Below are positions 45,423 to 54,262 of a stretch of DNA of 64,000 nucleotides, one piece after another (position 1 is the first letter of the stretch; the number at the start of each line of letters is the position of its first letter). This DNA comes from Verrucomicrobiales bacterium (GTDB lineage Bacteria > Verrucomicrobiota > Verrucomicrobiia > Verrucomicrobiales > DEV007). The position numbers and the translations under genes were made by a program. The notes beneath the pieces were generated by a model, which was not told the origin of the DNA, searched no databases, and saw only the letters and a list, made by a program, of their open reading frames with translations. Location: the NCBI GenBank assembly GCA_029213195.1, contig JARGNI010000007.1, positions 62,001 to 126,000 of the forward strand, in the 5' to 3' direction.

Positions 45423-47033
45423 CTACTCTTCTTTCGCAGCTTCGCCTTCTCCCGCGAGTTCGGCTTCCACCTCATCCTTTTTCGCCGGGATCTTGGCATA
45501 GGGCGCGGGGCGTTTCTTGATCCAGCCTCCTCCCGGCTTCTTGTCGATCGCAGGCAGAGTCACTTCTTCCAGCGCCGCGCCTCCTCCGAGGGCCCGATAC
45601 AGACCCACATAGTTGCGTGCAATTTGCCCACGAGAAATGACGTCGAGATCTTCGTTCTGAAATTTTACCCGCTGGGAATCGATGACCCGCTGGAAGTCGA
45701 CCAATCCCTCGGTGTAGTTGCTCTTGACCAACTCCACGGCTTCTGCCGAGGAACTGACCGCTCTTCGCAAAGCAGTCCGTCGCTCCAACTCGGTTGTGAC
45801 CGCCACCATACTCGTCTCGACTTCTTCCACGGCGACGAGAACTGATTTCTCATATGCCGCATAGGCTTGCATCGCCCGAGCCTCGTCGACACGGATCAAA
45901 TTCTTGATCTGTCCGCTGCGAAAGAGATTCCAGCGAAAGGATGGCCCAAAGGAATACCCAGCGGCTGCGGAATCGAGAAGGGATGAGATATCGCTTGCCT
46001 GCAAAGTCAGATCTCCCATCAGCGAGAACTTGGGATAGAGTTCCGACTCGGTCACCCCGATCTGGGCCACCGCCACGGCGAGGTTTCGCTCTGCACTCCG
46101 GATGTCGGGGCGAGCGCGTAGTAGGTCCGCAGGAGCACCCATCGCAAAATTCTTCTTCGGGATCGGAATGGAACGATGCTTCTTGAGGATAGAATCGACC
46201 GAATGCGGATAGCCTCCCGTCAGCGTGGCGAGACGGTTTCGCGCGGCGACGAGTTGTCCCTCGAGCTGCGGTACTGTCGCCCGGGTTGTCTGGAGGTTGG
46301 CCTCGGCCTGCGTCACGTCAATCTTGGAAACCAGACCCGCTTCGAGACGGCTCTCGGCAAGGGAGAGCGAATCGTTCTGGATCACGATATTCTGCCTAGC
46401 CACCCGGACCCGTTCCTCAAAGGTGCGATAATCGATGTAATTCAGAGCGACCTCGGCAAAGAGCGTCACCAGCAAATCCCGATATTCCTCCACCGAGACC
46501 TCGATATTCGCATCAGCGGCTTCCACCTGGCGGCATAGACCTCCAAATACGTCGATTTCCCACGCAGCAGCGGTTCCCAGCGAAAAGACATCGATCGGAT
46601 TGGTCGGCCCAAAGGCCGCAGGTCCGACGCGAGCCGACTGCCCGGTTCGCGTGTAGGCACCGTTTGCATCGATGGCAGGAAAGAGAGCGCTCAAAGCCAC
46701 TCCTCGCTGGGCCCTCGCCTCCACAATCCTCTGGATCGCGATCGAGACATCGGGACTGTCGCAACGGGCACGTGAAATCAAGGTGTTCAATGCGGGATCC
46801 TGAAAAGCTTTCCACCATTCCTGAAGACAGGCTGCCTCGTTTTCCACGTGGGGCTGAACACTCATCGTCCAGGCATTCGGTACCGACACTCCAGGGCGTG
46901 CGTAATCTACCCCCACGGTGGTACAACTCGTCACAACCGCAGCTAGAAACGCAAAGCCCGTCAGGAAAATCGATCTTGCGAAATTTCGCAGTCGCGCGCG
47001 GGCTTCCGGATTTTGGCTGAAGATCTCGATCAT
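45423..47033 (-). CDS. RND efflux outer-membrane lipoprotein (NodT/OprM type)
   Basis: A 536-residue outer-membrane factor of the TolC/NodT family, forming the exit duct for RND-type efflux or type I export. A lipobox ends at Cys37 (VVTSC), then the duplicated OEP domains: WWKAFQDPALNTLISRA, AAWEIDVFGGLCRQVEAA and DVTQAEANLQTTRATVPQLEGQ in the first, and RSAERNLAVAVAQIGVTESELYPKFSL in the second. The C-terminal tail has unusual length and is Lys/Glu-rich. ATG at 47033 is chosen over a longer start. It stands alone: no inner-membrane pump or adaptor is nearby. Its start is 165 bases from the divergent sugar-isomerase gene. Confidence 0.9.
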   Translation of the reverse strand: MIEIFSQNPEARARLRNFARSIFLTGFAFLAAVVTSCTTVGVDYARPGVSVPNAWTMSVQPHVENEAACLQEWWKAFQDPALNTLISRARCDSPDVSIAIQRIVEARAQRGVALSALFPAIDANGAYTRTGQSARVGPAAFGPTNPIDVFSLGTAAAWEIDVFGGLCRQVEAADANIEVSVEEYRDLLVTLFAEVALNYIDYRTFEERVRVARQNIVIQNDSLSLAESRLEAGLVSKIDVTQAEANLQTTRATVPQLEGQLVAARNRLATLTGGYPHSVDSILKKHRSIPIPKKNFAMGAPADLLRARPDIRSAERNLAVAVAQIGVTESELYPKFSLMGDLTLQASDISSLLDSAAAGYSFGPSFRWNLFRSGQIKNLIRVDEARAMQAYAAYEKSVLVAVEEVETSMVAVTTELERRTALRRAVSSSAEAVELVKSNYTEGLVDFQRVIDSQRVKFQNEDLDVISRGQIARNYVGLYRALGGGAALEEVTLPAIDKKPGGGWIKKRPAPYAKIPAKKDEVEAELAGEGEAAKEE

Positions 47034-47198
47034 GCGATGAATAGTCGGTGTAATCACTACGCTCCCTATCCCATCGCAAGAAATAGGCTCGTGGCAAGAA
47101 GTATTATTGCCGGGCAGAGAAAGAGAGGGCGGAAGTTCCCACATCTACGTGCCAAGGAGAGCTTGTCCTTCCGCCCGATTCCGGGTTATCTATCCCGT

Positions 47199-48098
47199 AT
47201 GCTGAATCGACGTCACCTTCTCACCCAGGGACTCCTGGGTCTCGGCGGGCTTGCCGCAGCCCCTTCTGCCTATTCCCAATTGCTCCGTTCCGAGACGAAT
47301 CCTGAATTTGTTATCAAGAATGGCCGCATTCGGCAATCCATCATGGGATGGTGTTTTCGGGATCATTTCAATGCTGTCGAACTGGCACATCACTGCAAGG
47401 CCATCGGCTTGGTCGCAATGGAGGGAATCCCCCGAGAAGCCTACCCGGAGGTCAAGAAACTCGGACTCGATATCTCTCTCGTGGGCAGCCACGGGTTCGC
47501 CAACGGTCCCTGCAATCCGAAAAATCGGGAGGAAGTCGTGACCAAACTTACGGAAGCGATCGATGTGGCCAAAGAGGTAGGAAGCAAGTCCGTCATCACT
47601 TTTACCGGCATGCGATTCGACGGGATGGATGATGAGAAGGCGGCCAAAGACTGCATCGACACCTGGAAGGAAGTGCTCCCCCACGCCGAGAAATCGGGCA
47701 TCACAATCGTTCTGGAGCATCTCAATTCGAGAGACGACACCCATCCGATGAAGGGACACCCCGGTTATTTTGGAGATGATCTCGACTTTTGTGCAGAGTT
47801 GATCCACGAAATCGGTTCCCCTCACTTCAAGCTCCTCTTCGACATCTACCATGTGTCTGTCATGAATGGGGACATCATCCGGAGAATCCGGCAATACAAG
47901 GACATCATCGGGCACTACCACACCGCGGGCAACCCCGGCCGTGCCGAGCTCGACAACACCCAGGAGATCAATTACCCACCCATTCTCCAGGCCATTCTCG
48001 ACACGGGTTACGAGGGCTTCGTCGCACAGGAATTCATCCCGACTTGGGACGACCCAGTACTGGCTTTGCGTAACGCCGCTCAGCTTTGTGATATCTGA
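47199..48098 (+). CDS. Tat-exported hydroxypyruvate isomerase-like TIM-barrel protein
   Basis: A 299-residue xylose-isomerase-like TIM barrel. An N-terminal twin-arginine signal (NRRHLLTQGLLGLGGLAAA, residues 3-21) suggests Tat export. The barrel has RQSIMGWCF, VLEHLNSRDDTHPMKGHPGY and FDIYHVSVMNGDIIRRI, matching the hydroxypyruvate isomerase (Hyi) subgroup, with metal-binding Glu/Asp/His in ITIVLEHLN, LLFDIYH and VAQEF. Exported relatives are common in Planctomycetes and Verrucomicrobia and may act on sugars outside the cytosol. ATG at 47199 gives the signal. It is convergent with the envelope operon. Confidence 0.82.
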   Translation: MLNRRHLLTQGLLGLGGLAAAPSAYSQLLRSETNPEFVIKNGRIRQSIMGWCFRDHFNAVELAHHCKAIGLVAMEGIPREAYPEVKKLGLDISLVGSHGFANGPCNPKNREEVVTKLTEAIDVAKEVGSKSVITFTGMRFDGMDDEKAAKDCIDTWKEVLPHAEKSGITIVLEHLNSRDDTHPMKGHPGYFGDDLDFCAELIHEIGSPHFKLLFDIYHVSVMNGDIIRRIRQYKDIIGHYHTAGNPGRAELDNTQEINYPPILQAILDTGYEGFVAQEFIPTWDDPVLALRNAAQLCDI

Positions 48099-48102
48099 AA
48101 AA

Positions 48103-48127
48103 CCCAGGCCGGAGCGAGCCGGGATTT
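48103..48127 (+). terminator. Possible Rho-independent terminator after the isomerase-like gene
   Basis: CCCaGGC (48103-48109) can pair with GCCGGG (48118-48123) with one bulged A, followed by ATTTT on the plus strand. It starts 5 bases after the stop codon. The stem is short and the T tract has only four T. Confidence 0.35.
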
Positions 48128-48202
48128 TCACCCTTCGCGGGACTGACAATTTTCGGACCTTCCACCCGAAGTTTCAGAGCCACTCAAGGAAGCCGCGTAA
48201 AC

Positions 48203-48460
48203 CTATGCTTTTCGAGACGAGGAGACCGCCTTCTCGTTTTCTTCTCCCTCATCATCGGTTCTCAGCAGGCTTTCCTCGTTACGAAGGTCTTCCTTGAGGG
48301 CGTCGAGATCCTTTGCAGTCCGGGCCACTTCGGCTTCGGCATCCTGGGTCTGAAGGTGACCTCGACGCCAGATCAAATAGCCACAGAAAAGCCCACAGAG
48401 CAGGAAAAAGAGCGCACAAACCACGTAGTAGGGCCAACCCATCTCACCGGTAGGAATCAT
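48203..48460 (-). CDS. Small single-pass membrane protein of the envelope operon
   Basis: An 85-residue protein with one hydrophobic helix (about 10-31) ending IWRR, then an acidic, coiled-coil-prone tail with Glu/Asp and a basic end. Its membrane segment (GLFCGYLIWRR) resembles that of the other small protein in this operon (GLFAGWIIWRN) and the N-terminus of the giant coiled coil (GLLTAKFIWGR). ATG at 48460 is preferred over the upstream one because the start MIP matches the paralogue. It is the last gene of the operon, 58 bases after the coiled-coil gene. Function unknown. Confidence 0.65.
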   Translation of the reverse strand: MIPTGEMGWPYYVVCALFFLLCGLFCGYLIWRRGHLQTQDAEAEVARTAKDLDALKEDLRNEESLLRTDDEGEENEKAVSSSRKA

Positions 48461-48518
48461 CGCTATCGAATTCGAGGGGCCTGAGAAAGCGGGTGCGCGC
48501 ATCAGTCGAAGGAAACTC

Positions 48519-51500
48519 TCAATTGACGGCTTCCGCGACGGCCTTCGACTCGAGGATCAACTCGACCCGACGAGCGCGAGCATCGGTGAATCGTCGATCC
48601 TGCCCCGCTCCCCTCACCGTCAGCATGGTCTGAGCCACGCCTCGCGCAAGAAGACGCTCGCGAACGGCATCCGCACGTTGGGCGCTCAATCTCTCGGAAT
48701 AGTCCGGGCTCCCTTCAGCTCCGGCGAACCCGATGATGGAGACAGCCAGCCGGTTTGCACCTTTTCGAATCTTTCGTGCCATTTCGTCGATGGCTTGCTT
48801 CGCCTCTCCGCTGAGTTCGGCACTCTGTTCTCCAAAGAGGATCTCGGGAGAGCTGGACTTCTGGTTTTCAGGTACTGGTTCCGACTCCTGCGGCTCTTCG
48901 ACGGACGCAACAGGTGCCGCTTTTGGTTCTGGCTCTTTTCTCTCGATGCCACCCTCACTCTCAGTTGGTACTGGAGCTTGGAGATTCAATACTTTTTTGG
49001 GCTTCGGCACCTCATGATTGGCTACCAGCGCCTGCTCCTCATCAGATTCGATCTGGTCGAGAGGTTTCCCTGGTCCTTTCGCCATTTCTTCCGAGAGAGT
49101 GAGTTGGAGCGTCTTCTCGAAACTCTTCAATGAAGGACTCTCTGCTACGGCCATATTGGAAACGGCTTTGGTCGCTTTTCTGGCATCCTCAAGCTCCGAC
49201 TCCACCGCCCGCAGCTTGTTCTTGAGCATCGCGATCTCATCGTCGCGATTGGCACGCTGCATCATGATGCTACTGACCTCATTCTGGAGATCGCGAATAG
49301 ACTGACCTCGCTTGGAAACCTTGAGACGGAGCCGCTCGATCTCTGCAACCCCCTTTTCACGCTGCTGGGAAAGCGATTTCGTAATGGCTTCCTTTTCAGC
49401 CCACGTTTTCTTCAGACGCTCCAGCTCCTTGCTGTGCTGACTGACCAGACCTCCCTGCTTCTCCTGCAGTGTCTTTGCATCCAGGCTGGCAGTCGCGAGC
49501 CTCTCTTCGTATTCCGCCTTGGCCGAGGCAGCGACTTGCTCGGCCTCACGCAGCTTCTCCTGATGTTGAGAATGTTCCTCTGCCAGCGCATCGACCTGGG
49601 ATTTCCAATCGCCTAGCTCCTGATCCTTCTCCTCGATCTGACGCGAGAGATCCATGACCCGTTCATCGCTTGAACTCAGGGAAGCTTCCAGCTTTGTGAT
49701 GGACTCTCTCGCATCGTCACGATGCACCTGAGCCTCTTCGACTTCGGTTTGAAGTTGCTCGATCCGCTGCTCGAGCTCCACGACCCTGCGAGAGAGCATT
49801 TCGCCTCGATCGGTTCCTGCCTCGATCTGGCGATTCAGTTCCGAGTTCTCGGATTGAAGTCGACCCGAATGCTTCTCTGCGGCTTCCAACTCTTCGCGAA
49901 GCGTATCCAATTGCTTGTTGAGTTGCTCGGATTGGCTGAGCGCCTCTTTCCAATCGGCCTCGAATTGAATAATTCGTTGTTCCCGCTCGCTGGTTGCACT
50001 TTCCAGCTCTTCCACCCGGCGGTTGGCACGTTCCAACTCCCGAAGCGTGTCATCCTTCTCCCGTGAAACAGTCCGCAGTTGTTCTTCCAACTGACCGATG
50101 GTGGCCTCGGATTCGTTGAGCTGCTCCATCAGCGACTCCAGCTTCAGGTTCGCTTCGTCCAAGGCCTGCTCCGTAGTCGCGATCTTGAGATCTGATGCTT
50201 CGAATTCTTCTTTCCTCCGCTCCAACTCCGATTCCACCTGGTCGGCACGAGCCGCATGGTAGCGAGCCGATTTGGCTTCTTCGTCATAACGAGACCTGAC
50301 CTGGTTGAGTTCCTGGTAGCGCTCCGTCAGGGCAAGCTCCAGGTCGGCTATGCGGCGCGACTGATCGTTCAGGAAAATCTCCTTGGCAGACAACTTCTTC
50401 GTAAAGGTATCAGACTCGAAGGAGAGCGCTTCGAGTTCGCCTTCCTTCTCGGCGAGAGACTCTTTCAACAACCGCAGTTGATCCCGCTTCTGGCGCAGCT
50501 CGGAGGAGAGATCCGTGACTTCGGCCCCGCGATCCTCGATGATCGCCTCCAATTCCTCCATTTGAGCTCTGCGCTGCTCCAACTCGGCAGATTTCTCGTT
50601 GAAAGCCATCCGGAGATCACTCAGCTCGTGACGGGTGTCATGGAGCTCAGACTCCAAGCGAACTTTCTCTTCCTCAACAAGATCAAGTTCGTCGACCCGC
50701 GCCTCGAGAAGCCCGATCTCGTCGAGCCGCTCATGCAGGGCTCGTCGCACGTCATACATCTCATGGTAGGCATCATTGAGCTCTGACTGGAGGAGAACGC
50801 GTCGACGATCCATCTCATGGGCCTTCTCAAGCTCTCCCTCAAGAGCGACCATTGCGCTCTCTTTCTCGGCAACCGTCTCCGTAAGTTGCTCTACCTCCGA
50901 CTCCGTCTGCACGAGTGCCTCTCGAACTTCCGAGAGCTGGCTCTCGCGATCCTCAAGCAGCTCGCGCAGGGAAACGACCTCCTCCTCGAACTTCGCCAAC
51001 TTCAGTGCCTCTTCAAGATTAGCGCTGAGGCTGCAATTTTCCTGTTTCACTTCCGCAACCTGGGAGCGGAACGCACTGATTTCTCGACTCCTCAGGCTGG
51101 CGAGAGACATGAGCTGCGCGGCCCTCTTGGCTTTGCTTTCTTCTTCCCGCAATTTGGCTTCAAGGCTGGCGATCTGCTTCTCCTTCTCCTGCGCCTGAGA
51201 CGTCTCCTGATCGATGAGTCGGGCTTCCAACGTCTCAACCAGTTCCACCTGCTTGCGGTATCCGGTCCGGACATCGTGCAACTCATCATGCGTGTCGATG
51301 AGATCCTGTTCCAAATCCTTCACCCGCAAAGAAAGCTCTTCGTCGGGCGCAGCCGAAGCAACCTCCCCGTTCGCGAGTCCTTCCATCGTGCCGCCAAGCC
51401 CCAGCGGCATCACATCGGGGACCAAAGGAATCTCCTTGCGAAGCTCGAGTTCGGCCTGCAACTCTTTCAATTCAGCCTCACGGGTCTCCAACTCCGCACG

Positions 51501-51887
51501 AAGCGCGGCCACTTCCTGTCGAAGCCCCTCATCGACCTCCAGCTCGATGGGAACCGATTTGCCGTCACTTTGAAGCTGATTCGTAAGCTGTGTGATCCGG
51601 GCGTCGCGCTCGAGAATGGATTCCTCCGTTTCTGCGAGTCTCATCTCCCAGGCATCTCGGTCATCCTGCCACCTGGATCGGAGTTTCTTGAAGAGGTCCC
51701 TTTGCGACGCGCCCAAGGCGCTCCACTGGCTGGCCAGATTCAGGTTTTCGTCGACAGCAAAGCTGAGCCGTTGAGAATACCTTCCCCAGATGAACTTGGC
51801 CGTCAGGAGCCCCACCAGAAAGAAAATGATGGAGGCAATCCCAACTGGCAACCAGTGTTCGAGCAGAAAGAATGAAAATTCGTGCAT
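48519..51887 (-). CDS. Giant membrane-anchored coiled-coil protein with OmpA-like C-terminus
   Basis: A 1122-residue protein. An N-terminal membrane helix (about 10-32) is followed by roughly 830 residues of heptad-rich coiled coil, an acidic Pro/Glu linker (about 880-1010), and a C-terminal OmpA-like domain (1015-1122). That domain keeps LSAQRADAV with Arg1071 but has GFAGAEG (Gly1056) where peptidoglycan-binding OmpA domains have an Asp. A coil this long could reach across the periplasm. Positively charged residues follow the helix (IWGRYSQR), which by the positive-inside rule would put the coil in the cytosol; the topology needs testing. It is the third gene of a four-gene operon. Confidence 0.8.
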   Translation of the reverse strand: MHEFSFFLLEHWLPVGIASIIFFLVGLLTAKFIWGRYSQRLSFAVDENLNLASQWSALGASQRDLFKKLRSRWQDDRDAWEMRLAETEESILERDARITQLTNQLQSDGKSVPIELEVDEGLRQEVAALRAELETREAELKELQAELELRKEIPLVPDVMPLGLGGTMEGLANGEVASAAPDEELSLRVKDLEQDLIDTHDELHDVRTGYRKQVELVETLEARLIDQETSQAQEKEKQIASLEAKLREEESKAKRAAQLMSLASLRSREISAFRSQVAEVKQENCSLSANLEEALKLAKFEEEVVSLRELLEDRESQLSEVREALVQTESEVEQLTETVAEKESAMVALEGELEKAHEMDRRRVLLQSELNDAYHEMYDVRRALHERLDEIGLLEARVDELDLVEEEKVRLESELHDTRHELSDLRMAFNEKSAELEQRRAQMEELEAIIEDRGAEVTDLSSELRQKRDQLRLLKESLAEKEGELEALSFESDTFTKKLSAKEIFLNDQSRRIADLELALTERYQELNQVRSRYDEEAKSARYHAARADQVESELERRKEEFEASDLKIATTEQALDEANLKLESLMEQLNESEATIGQLEEQLRTVSREKDDTLRELERANRRVEELESATSEREQRIIQFEADWKEALSQSEQLNKQLDTLREELEAAEKHSGRLQSENSELNRQIEAGTDRGEMLSRRVVELEQRIEQLQTEVEEAQVHRDDARESITKLEASLSSSDERVMDLSRQIEEKDQELGDWKSQVDALAEEHSQHQEKLREAEQVAASAKAEYEERLATASLDAKTLQEKQGGLVSQHSKELERLKKTWAEKEAITKSLSQQREKGVAEIERLRLKVSKRGQSIRDLQNEVSSIMMQRANRDDEIAMLKNKLRAVESELEDARKATKAVSNMAVAESPSLKSFEKTLQLTLSEEMAKGPGKPLDQIESDEEQALVANHEVPKPKKVLNLQAPVPTESEGGIERKEPEPKAAPVASVEEPQESEPVPENQKSSSPEILFGEQSAELSGEAKQAIDEMARKIRKGANRLAVSIIGFAGAEGSPDYSERLSAQRADAVRERLLARGVAQTMLTVRGAGQDRRFTDARARRVELILESKAVAEAVN

Positions 51888-51913
51888 GAGTTTGGGTTTC
51901 GCAGGTCAAAAAA

Positions 51914-52150
51914 TTAACGTCGCGGATGCAGTTCCGCTTTGATCTTCGATACTTCGTCGCTGGTGTTTTCGTATTCGGCAAATGCCTCGCGGTTTCCCGA
52001 CTCCACCTTCTCCGCAAGTCTACGGGTGTTTCTCCAGATTATCCAGCCAGCAAACAGTCCGAAAACCACGCAGATGGCTCCCCAGGTGCCTAGATTGAGG
52101 CCCCACTCGTAGAGAAATGCTTCTTCAGCGGTCTGTGGCTCTGGAATCAT
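51914..52150 (-). CDS. Small single-pass membrane protein, paralogue of 48203-48460
   Basis: A 78-residue protein: short acidic N-terminus, one membrane helix (about 17-40) ending IIWRN, then a charged, partly coiled-coil tail. It starts MIPEPQT; the paralogue starts MIPTGEM. Translationally coupled to the upstream BON-OmpA gene by a 4-base ATGA overlap at 52147-52150, and 26 bases before the coiled-coil gene. Probably an assembly or stoichiometric partner of the coiled-coil protein, by inference. Confidence 0.7.
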   Translation of the reverse strand: MIPEPQTAEEAFLYEWGLNLGTWGAICVVFGLFAGWIIWRNTRRLAEKVESGNREAFAEYENTSDEVSKIKAELHPRR

Positions 52151-53997
52151 GGCGCTTCCTCCTCAGTGATGGGAACCAGGCTGATTTCAACGCGGCGCGA
52201 TTTCCATCGGTCGCTCCGCGATACCGATGTGACATCTTCACCTTTGCTTTCCTCGGTGATCCGCTCTTTCGAGACCCCCGCCGAATCCAGCGCCTCGACC
52301 ACGGATTTCGCGCGTCGGAGACTCAACTGCCGATTGTATTCCGCGTTTCCGATATTGTCGGCGAAACCGGTCACTTTCAGCTCCACCGGAAATCCAGCCT
52401 CCTCCAGTAGCGTCACCACCTCCTTGAGTTTCTCACGCTCTTCGGTGGAGATGAGATCGCTGTTCTTGGCAAAATAGATGGGATACTTCTTCAACTCTTC
52501 CGAGAGCTTGTCGCGGTCTTCCGGCAGCAGTTCCGGCTCGGGAAATGCCTCATCCTCGTGGGAGAGCTGGTTCTCGATGGAGAACCCCGACGGCACGGAG
52601 TTCACCGCCACATTCTGCAGAATCTGCTTGTCGGCGATTTCTCGAGTCATCCCCTCCATTGCGAGCCCCTCTTCGGAAAACCGGAATACCCCGGACTCCG
52701 TCCGCAGTGCAGCCTCCTCGAGGAATTCGCCCAATTGAGGAAGCCAACCGGCCGAGGCCGTGCTGGGAGCCTCCGTCAGTTCATTCTGGATCGCATAGCC
52801 CTCCTTCCTGGATTCCAAATTCTCCTCCAAGCGCTTCAAAAAGGAAATATCCGGAAGGAATCCTGTGAGGATCATGAGATTCGGCTGAAACGTTATCAAC
52901 AGTTCGGGTGCCCTGGCAGCTTCCGGAGCAGGTTTCACCTGATCCTCCAAGACTGTTACATCGGCAAGAATCTCGGGTGCCGAAGTCTCCGTCTTGAGCT
53001 TCTTCAGTGCAGAAAGGAGCTCCTGATACGATTCCTCGGTTTCCGCAGTCCCGGTAAGCCTGATTTGTTCAGGTTGAAACTCAGCCGTCATCTCCCCCTG
53101 GAATACGGTAAGCAAAACGGCGATCAAGCTCTCCGCGTCACCTTCCCAGGTCGCGGGAACAAGGGTCTGGTCTATCTCAATCCGATCGGTCACTCGGACG
53201 TTGGTCCCGGAATCCTCCAGGATCCGAACTAGGTTCTCCTTGGAATCGAGAGACGGAACCCGTCCCGAAACAACAATCCCAAAACGATTCCGTGTCAGGG
53301 AAAACTCCGAGGGAGAGGGCGGTAATTCCGGCTCGAGCAGTTCCAGGGAAACCTCCAACTTCTCCGGCTCCACCCTGGCTGCCAGATCGAGGATCGAGTC
53401 GCGACGTCCCGTATTGGAAACCTGCCCGGAAACCTGCAGCCCCGCTTCGCCGAACTGGATTCGAGCCTCGTCGGACTCGCGCAGAACCTCGGCAGCGAGA
53501 GTGGCCAGTTCGGCCGATTTCTCCAATGGCAACTGCCTGGGATCGAGAGCAATCTGATCGGAAACCTTCTCCACGCCATCCAAAGCCCTCAATCGTCTCA
53601 CGAGAAGGTCTCGGTTCGCCTCACCATCGCTTCCCATAACTCCTTCGACGAGCACTTCCTGCGAGGCAGGCGCTCTAGATACTCGAAGTGAGGGAGGAAG
53701 CGTTGGCCGAATCGGAAGTGATTCCGCCTCCCCTTCTGAAATTCGAGCTAGAGGCACCGCTTCCTGGAGTACCGCCAGGATCTTCGCTCTCGCCTCCTCA
53801 CTGTCAACATAACCAGTCAGGCTGACATCGTGATGATTGAACCGAGCCACAACCCCATTTAGGCCGGCCTCCTCGAAGGAGGTCTTTGCCATCTCCTCGA
53901 ACTCCGCTTCAATGGCTCCCTGGTAGAGGGTCTTCGCCAGGAACGAAAAACCAGCTACGGAGACAAGAAAAAGAAAGGCAGCGAAAAGAAACCTCAT
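52147..53997 (-). CDS. BON-like repeat protein with C-terminal OmpA domain
   Basis: A 616-residue exported or inner-membrane-anchored protein (hydrophobic N-terminus about 3-22). Residues about 40-490 contain at least six BON-like segments, each a strand pair with a central Gly: FNHHDVSLTGYVDS, FGEAGLQVSGQVSN, LTRNRFGIVVSGRV, FQPEQIRLTGTAE, FQPNLMILTGFLPD, FSEEGLAMEGMTRE. The C-terminal OmpA domain (507-616) is canonical: TGFADNIGNAEYNRQLSLRRA with Asp547 and Arg562 for binding diaminopimelate in peptidoglycan. First gene of the operon; its stop overlaps the start of the small membrane gene. Role likely structural in the envelope. Confidence 0.82.
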   Translation of the reverse strand: MRFLFAAFLFLVSVAGFSFLAKTLYQGAIEAEFEEMAKTSFEEAGLNGVVARFNHHDVSLTGYVDSEEARAKILAVLQEAVPLARISEGEAESLPIRPTLPPSLRVSRAPASQEVLVEGVMGSDGEANRDLLVRRLRALDGVEKVSDQIALDPRQLPLEKSAELATLAAEVLRESDEARIQFGEAGLQVSGQVSNTGRRDSILDLAARVEPEKLEVSLELLEPELPPSPSEFSLTRNRFGIVVSGRVPSLDSKENLVRILEDSGTNVRVTDRIEIDQTLVPATWEGDAESLIAVLLTVFQGEMTAEFQPEQIRLTGTAETEESYQELLSALKKLKTETSAPEILADVTVLEDQVKPAPEAARAPELLITFQPNLMILTGFLPDISFLKRLEENLESRKEGYAIQNELTEAPSTASAGWLPQLGEFLEEAALRTESGVFRFSEEGLAMEGMTREIADKQILQNVAVNSVPSGFSIENQLSHEDEAFPEPELLPEDRDKLSEELKKYPIYFAKNSDLISTEEREKLKEVVTLLEEAGFPVELKVTGFADNIGNAEYNRQLSLRRAKSVVEALDSAGVSKERITEESKGEDVTSVSRSDRWKSRRVEISLVPITEEEAP

Positions 53998-54169
53998 GAA
54001 AGCGGGACCATTTAAGCTAAAGCAATAATCAAATTTTACAAACTTCTCAATCGCGAACTTCGCAACTGAGAATGAATGCGCTTATAGCACGCAATCTACT
54101 ATAATTTTAAAATTATTCAGGAACTTTATATCCTAACCCCATTGCTTTGAACGGATTGAGCTGGGACAC
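53998..54169. other. Upstream region of the envelope operon with a 16-base palindrome
   Basis: Very AT-rich leader upstream of the BON-OmpA gene (minus strand). It contains the perfect palindrome ATAATTTTAAAATTAT at 54101-54116, a candidate operator or promoter feature. No open frame is credible. Confidence 0.5.
54101..54116. promoter_or_regulatory. Perfect 16-base palindrome, possible operator
   Basis: ATAATTTTAAAATTAT reads the same on both strands. It lies 104 bases upstream of the BON-OmpA start codon on the minus strand, in the AT-rich leader of the operon. A regulator-binding site or an up element is possible; nothing in the window names a cognate regulator. Confidence 0.35.
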
Positions 54170-54206
54170 AAAAAAACCCGACCGGCTGAACCGATCGGGT
54201 TTTTTA
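54170..54206. terminator. Bidirectional terminator downstream of pnp
   Basis: CCCGACCGG and CCGATCGGG form a stem with one C-A mismatch around CTGAA, flanked by A7 on the left and T6 on the right, so it can end transcription of pnp on the minus strand and of anything on the plus strand. Confidence 0.85.
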
Positions 54207-54262
54207 AATTGTAAGAAGGAGGGCAATTCGCTGAGCCCTCCCCTCTGTCGAGCGAGCAAGAC

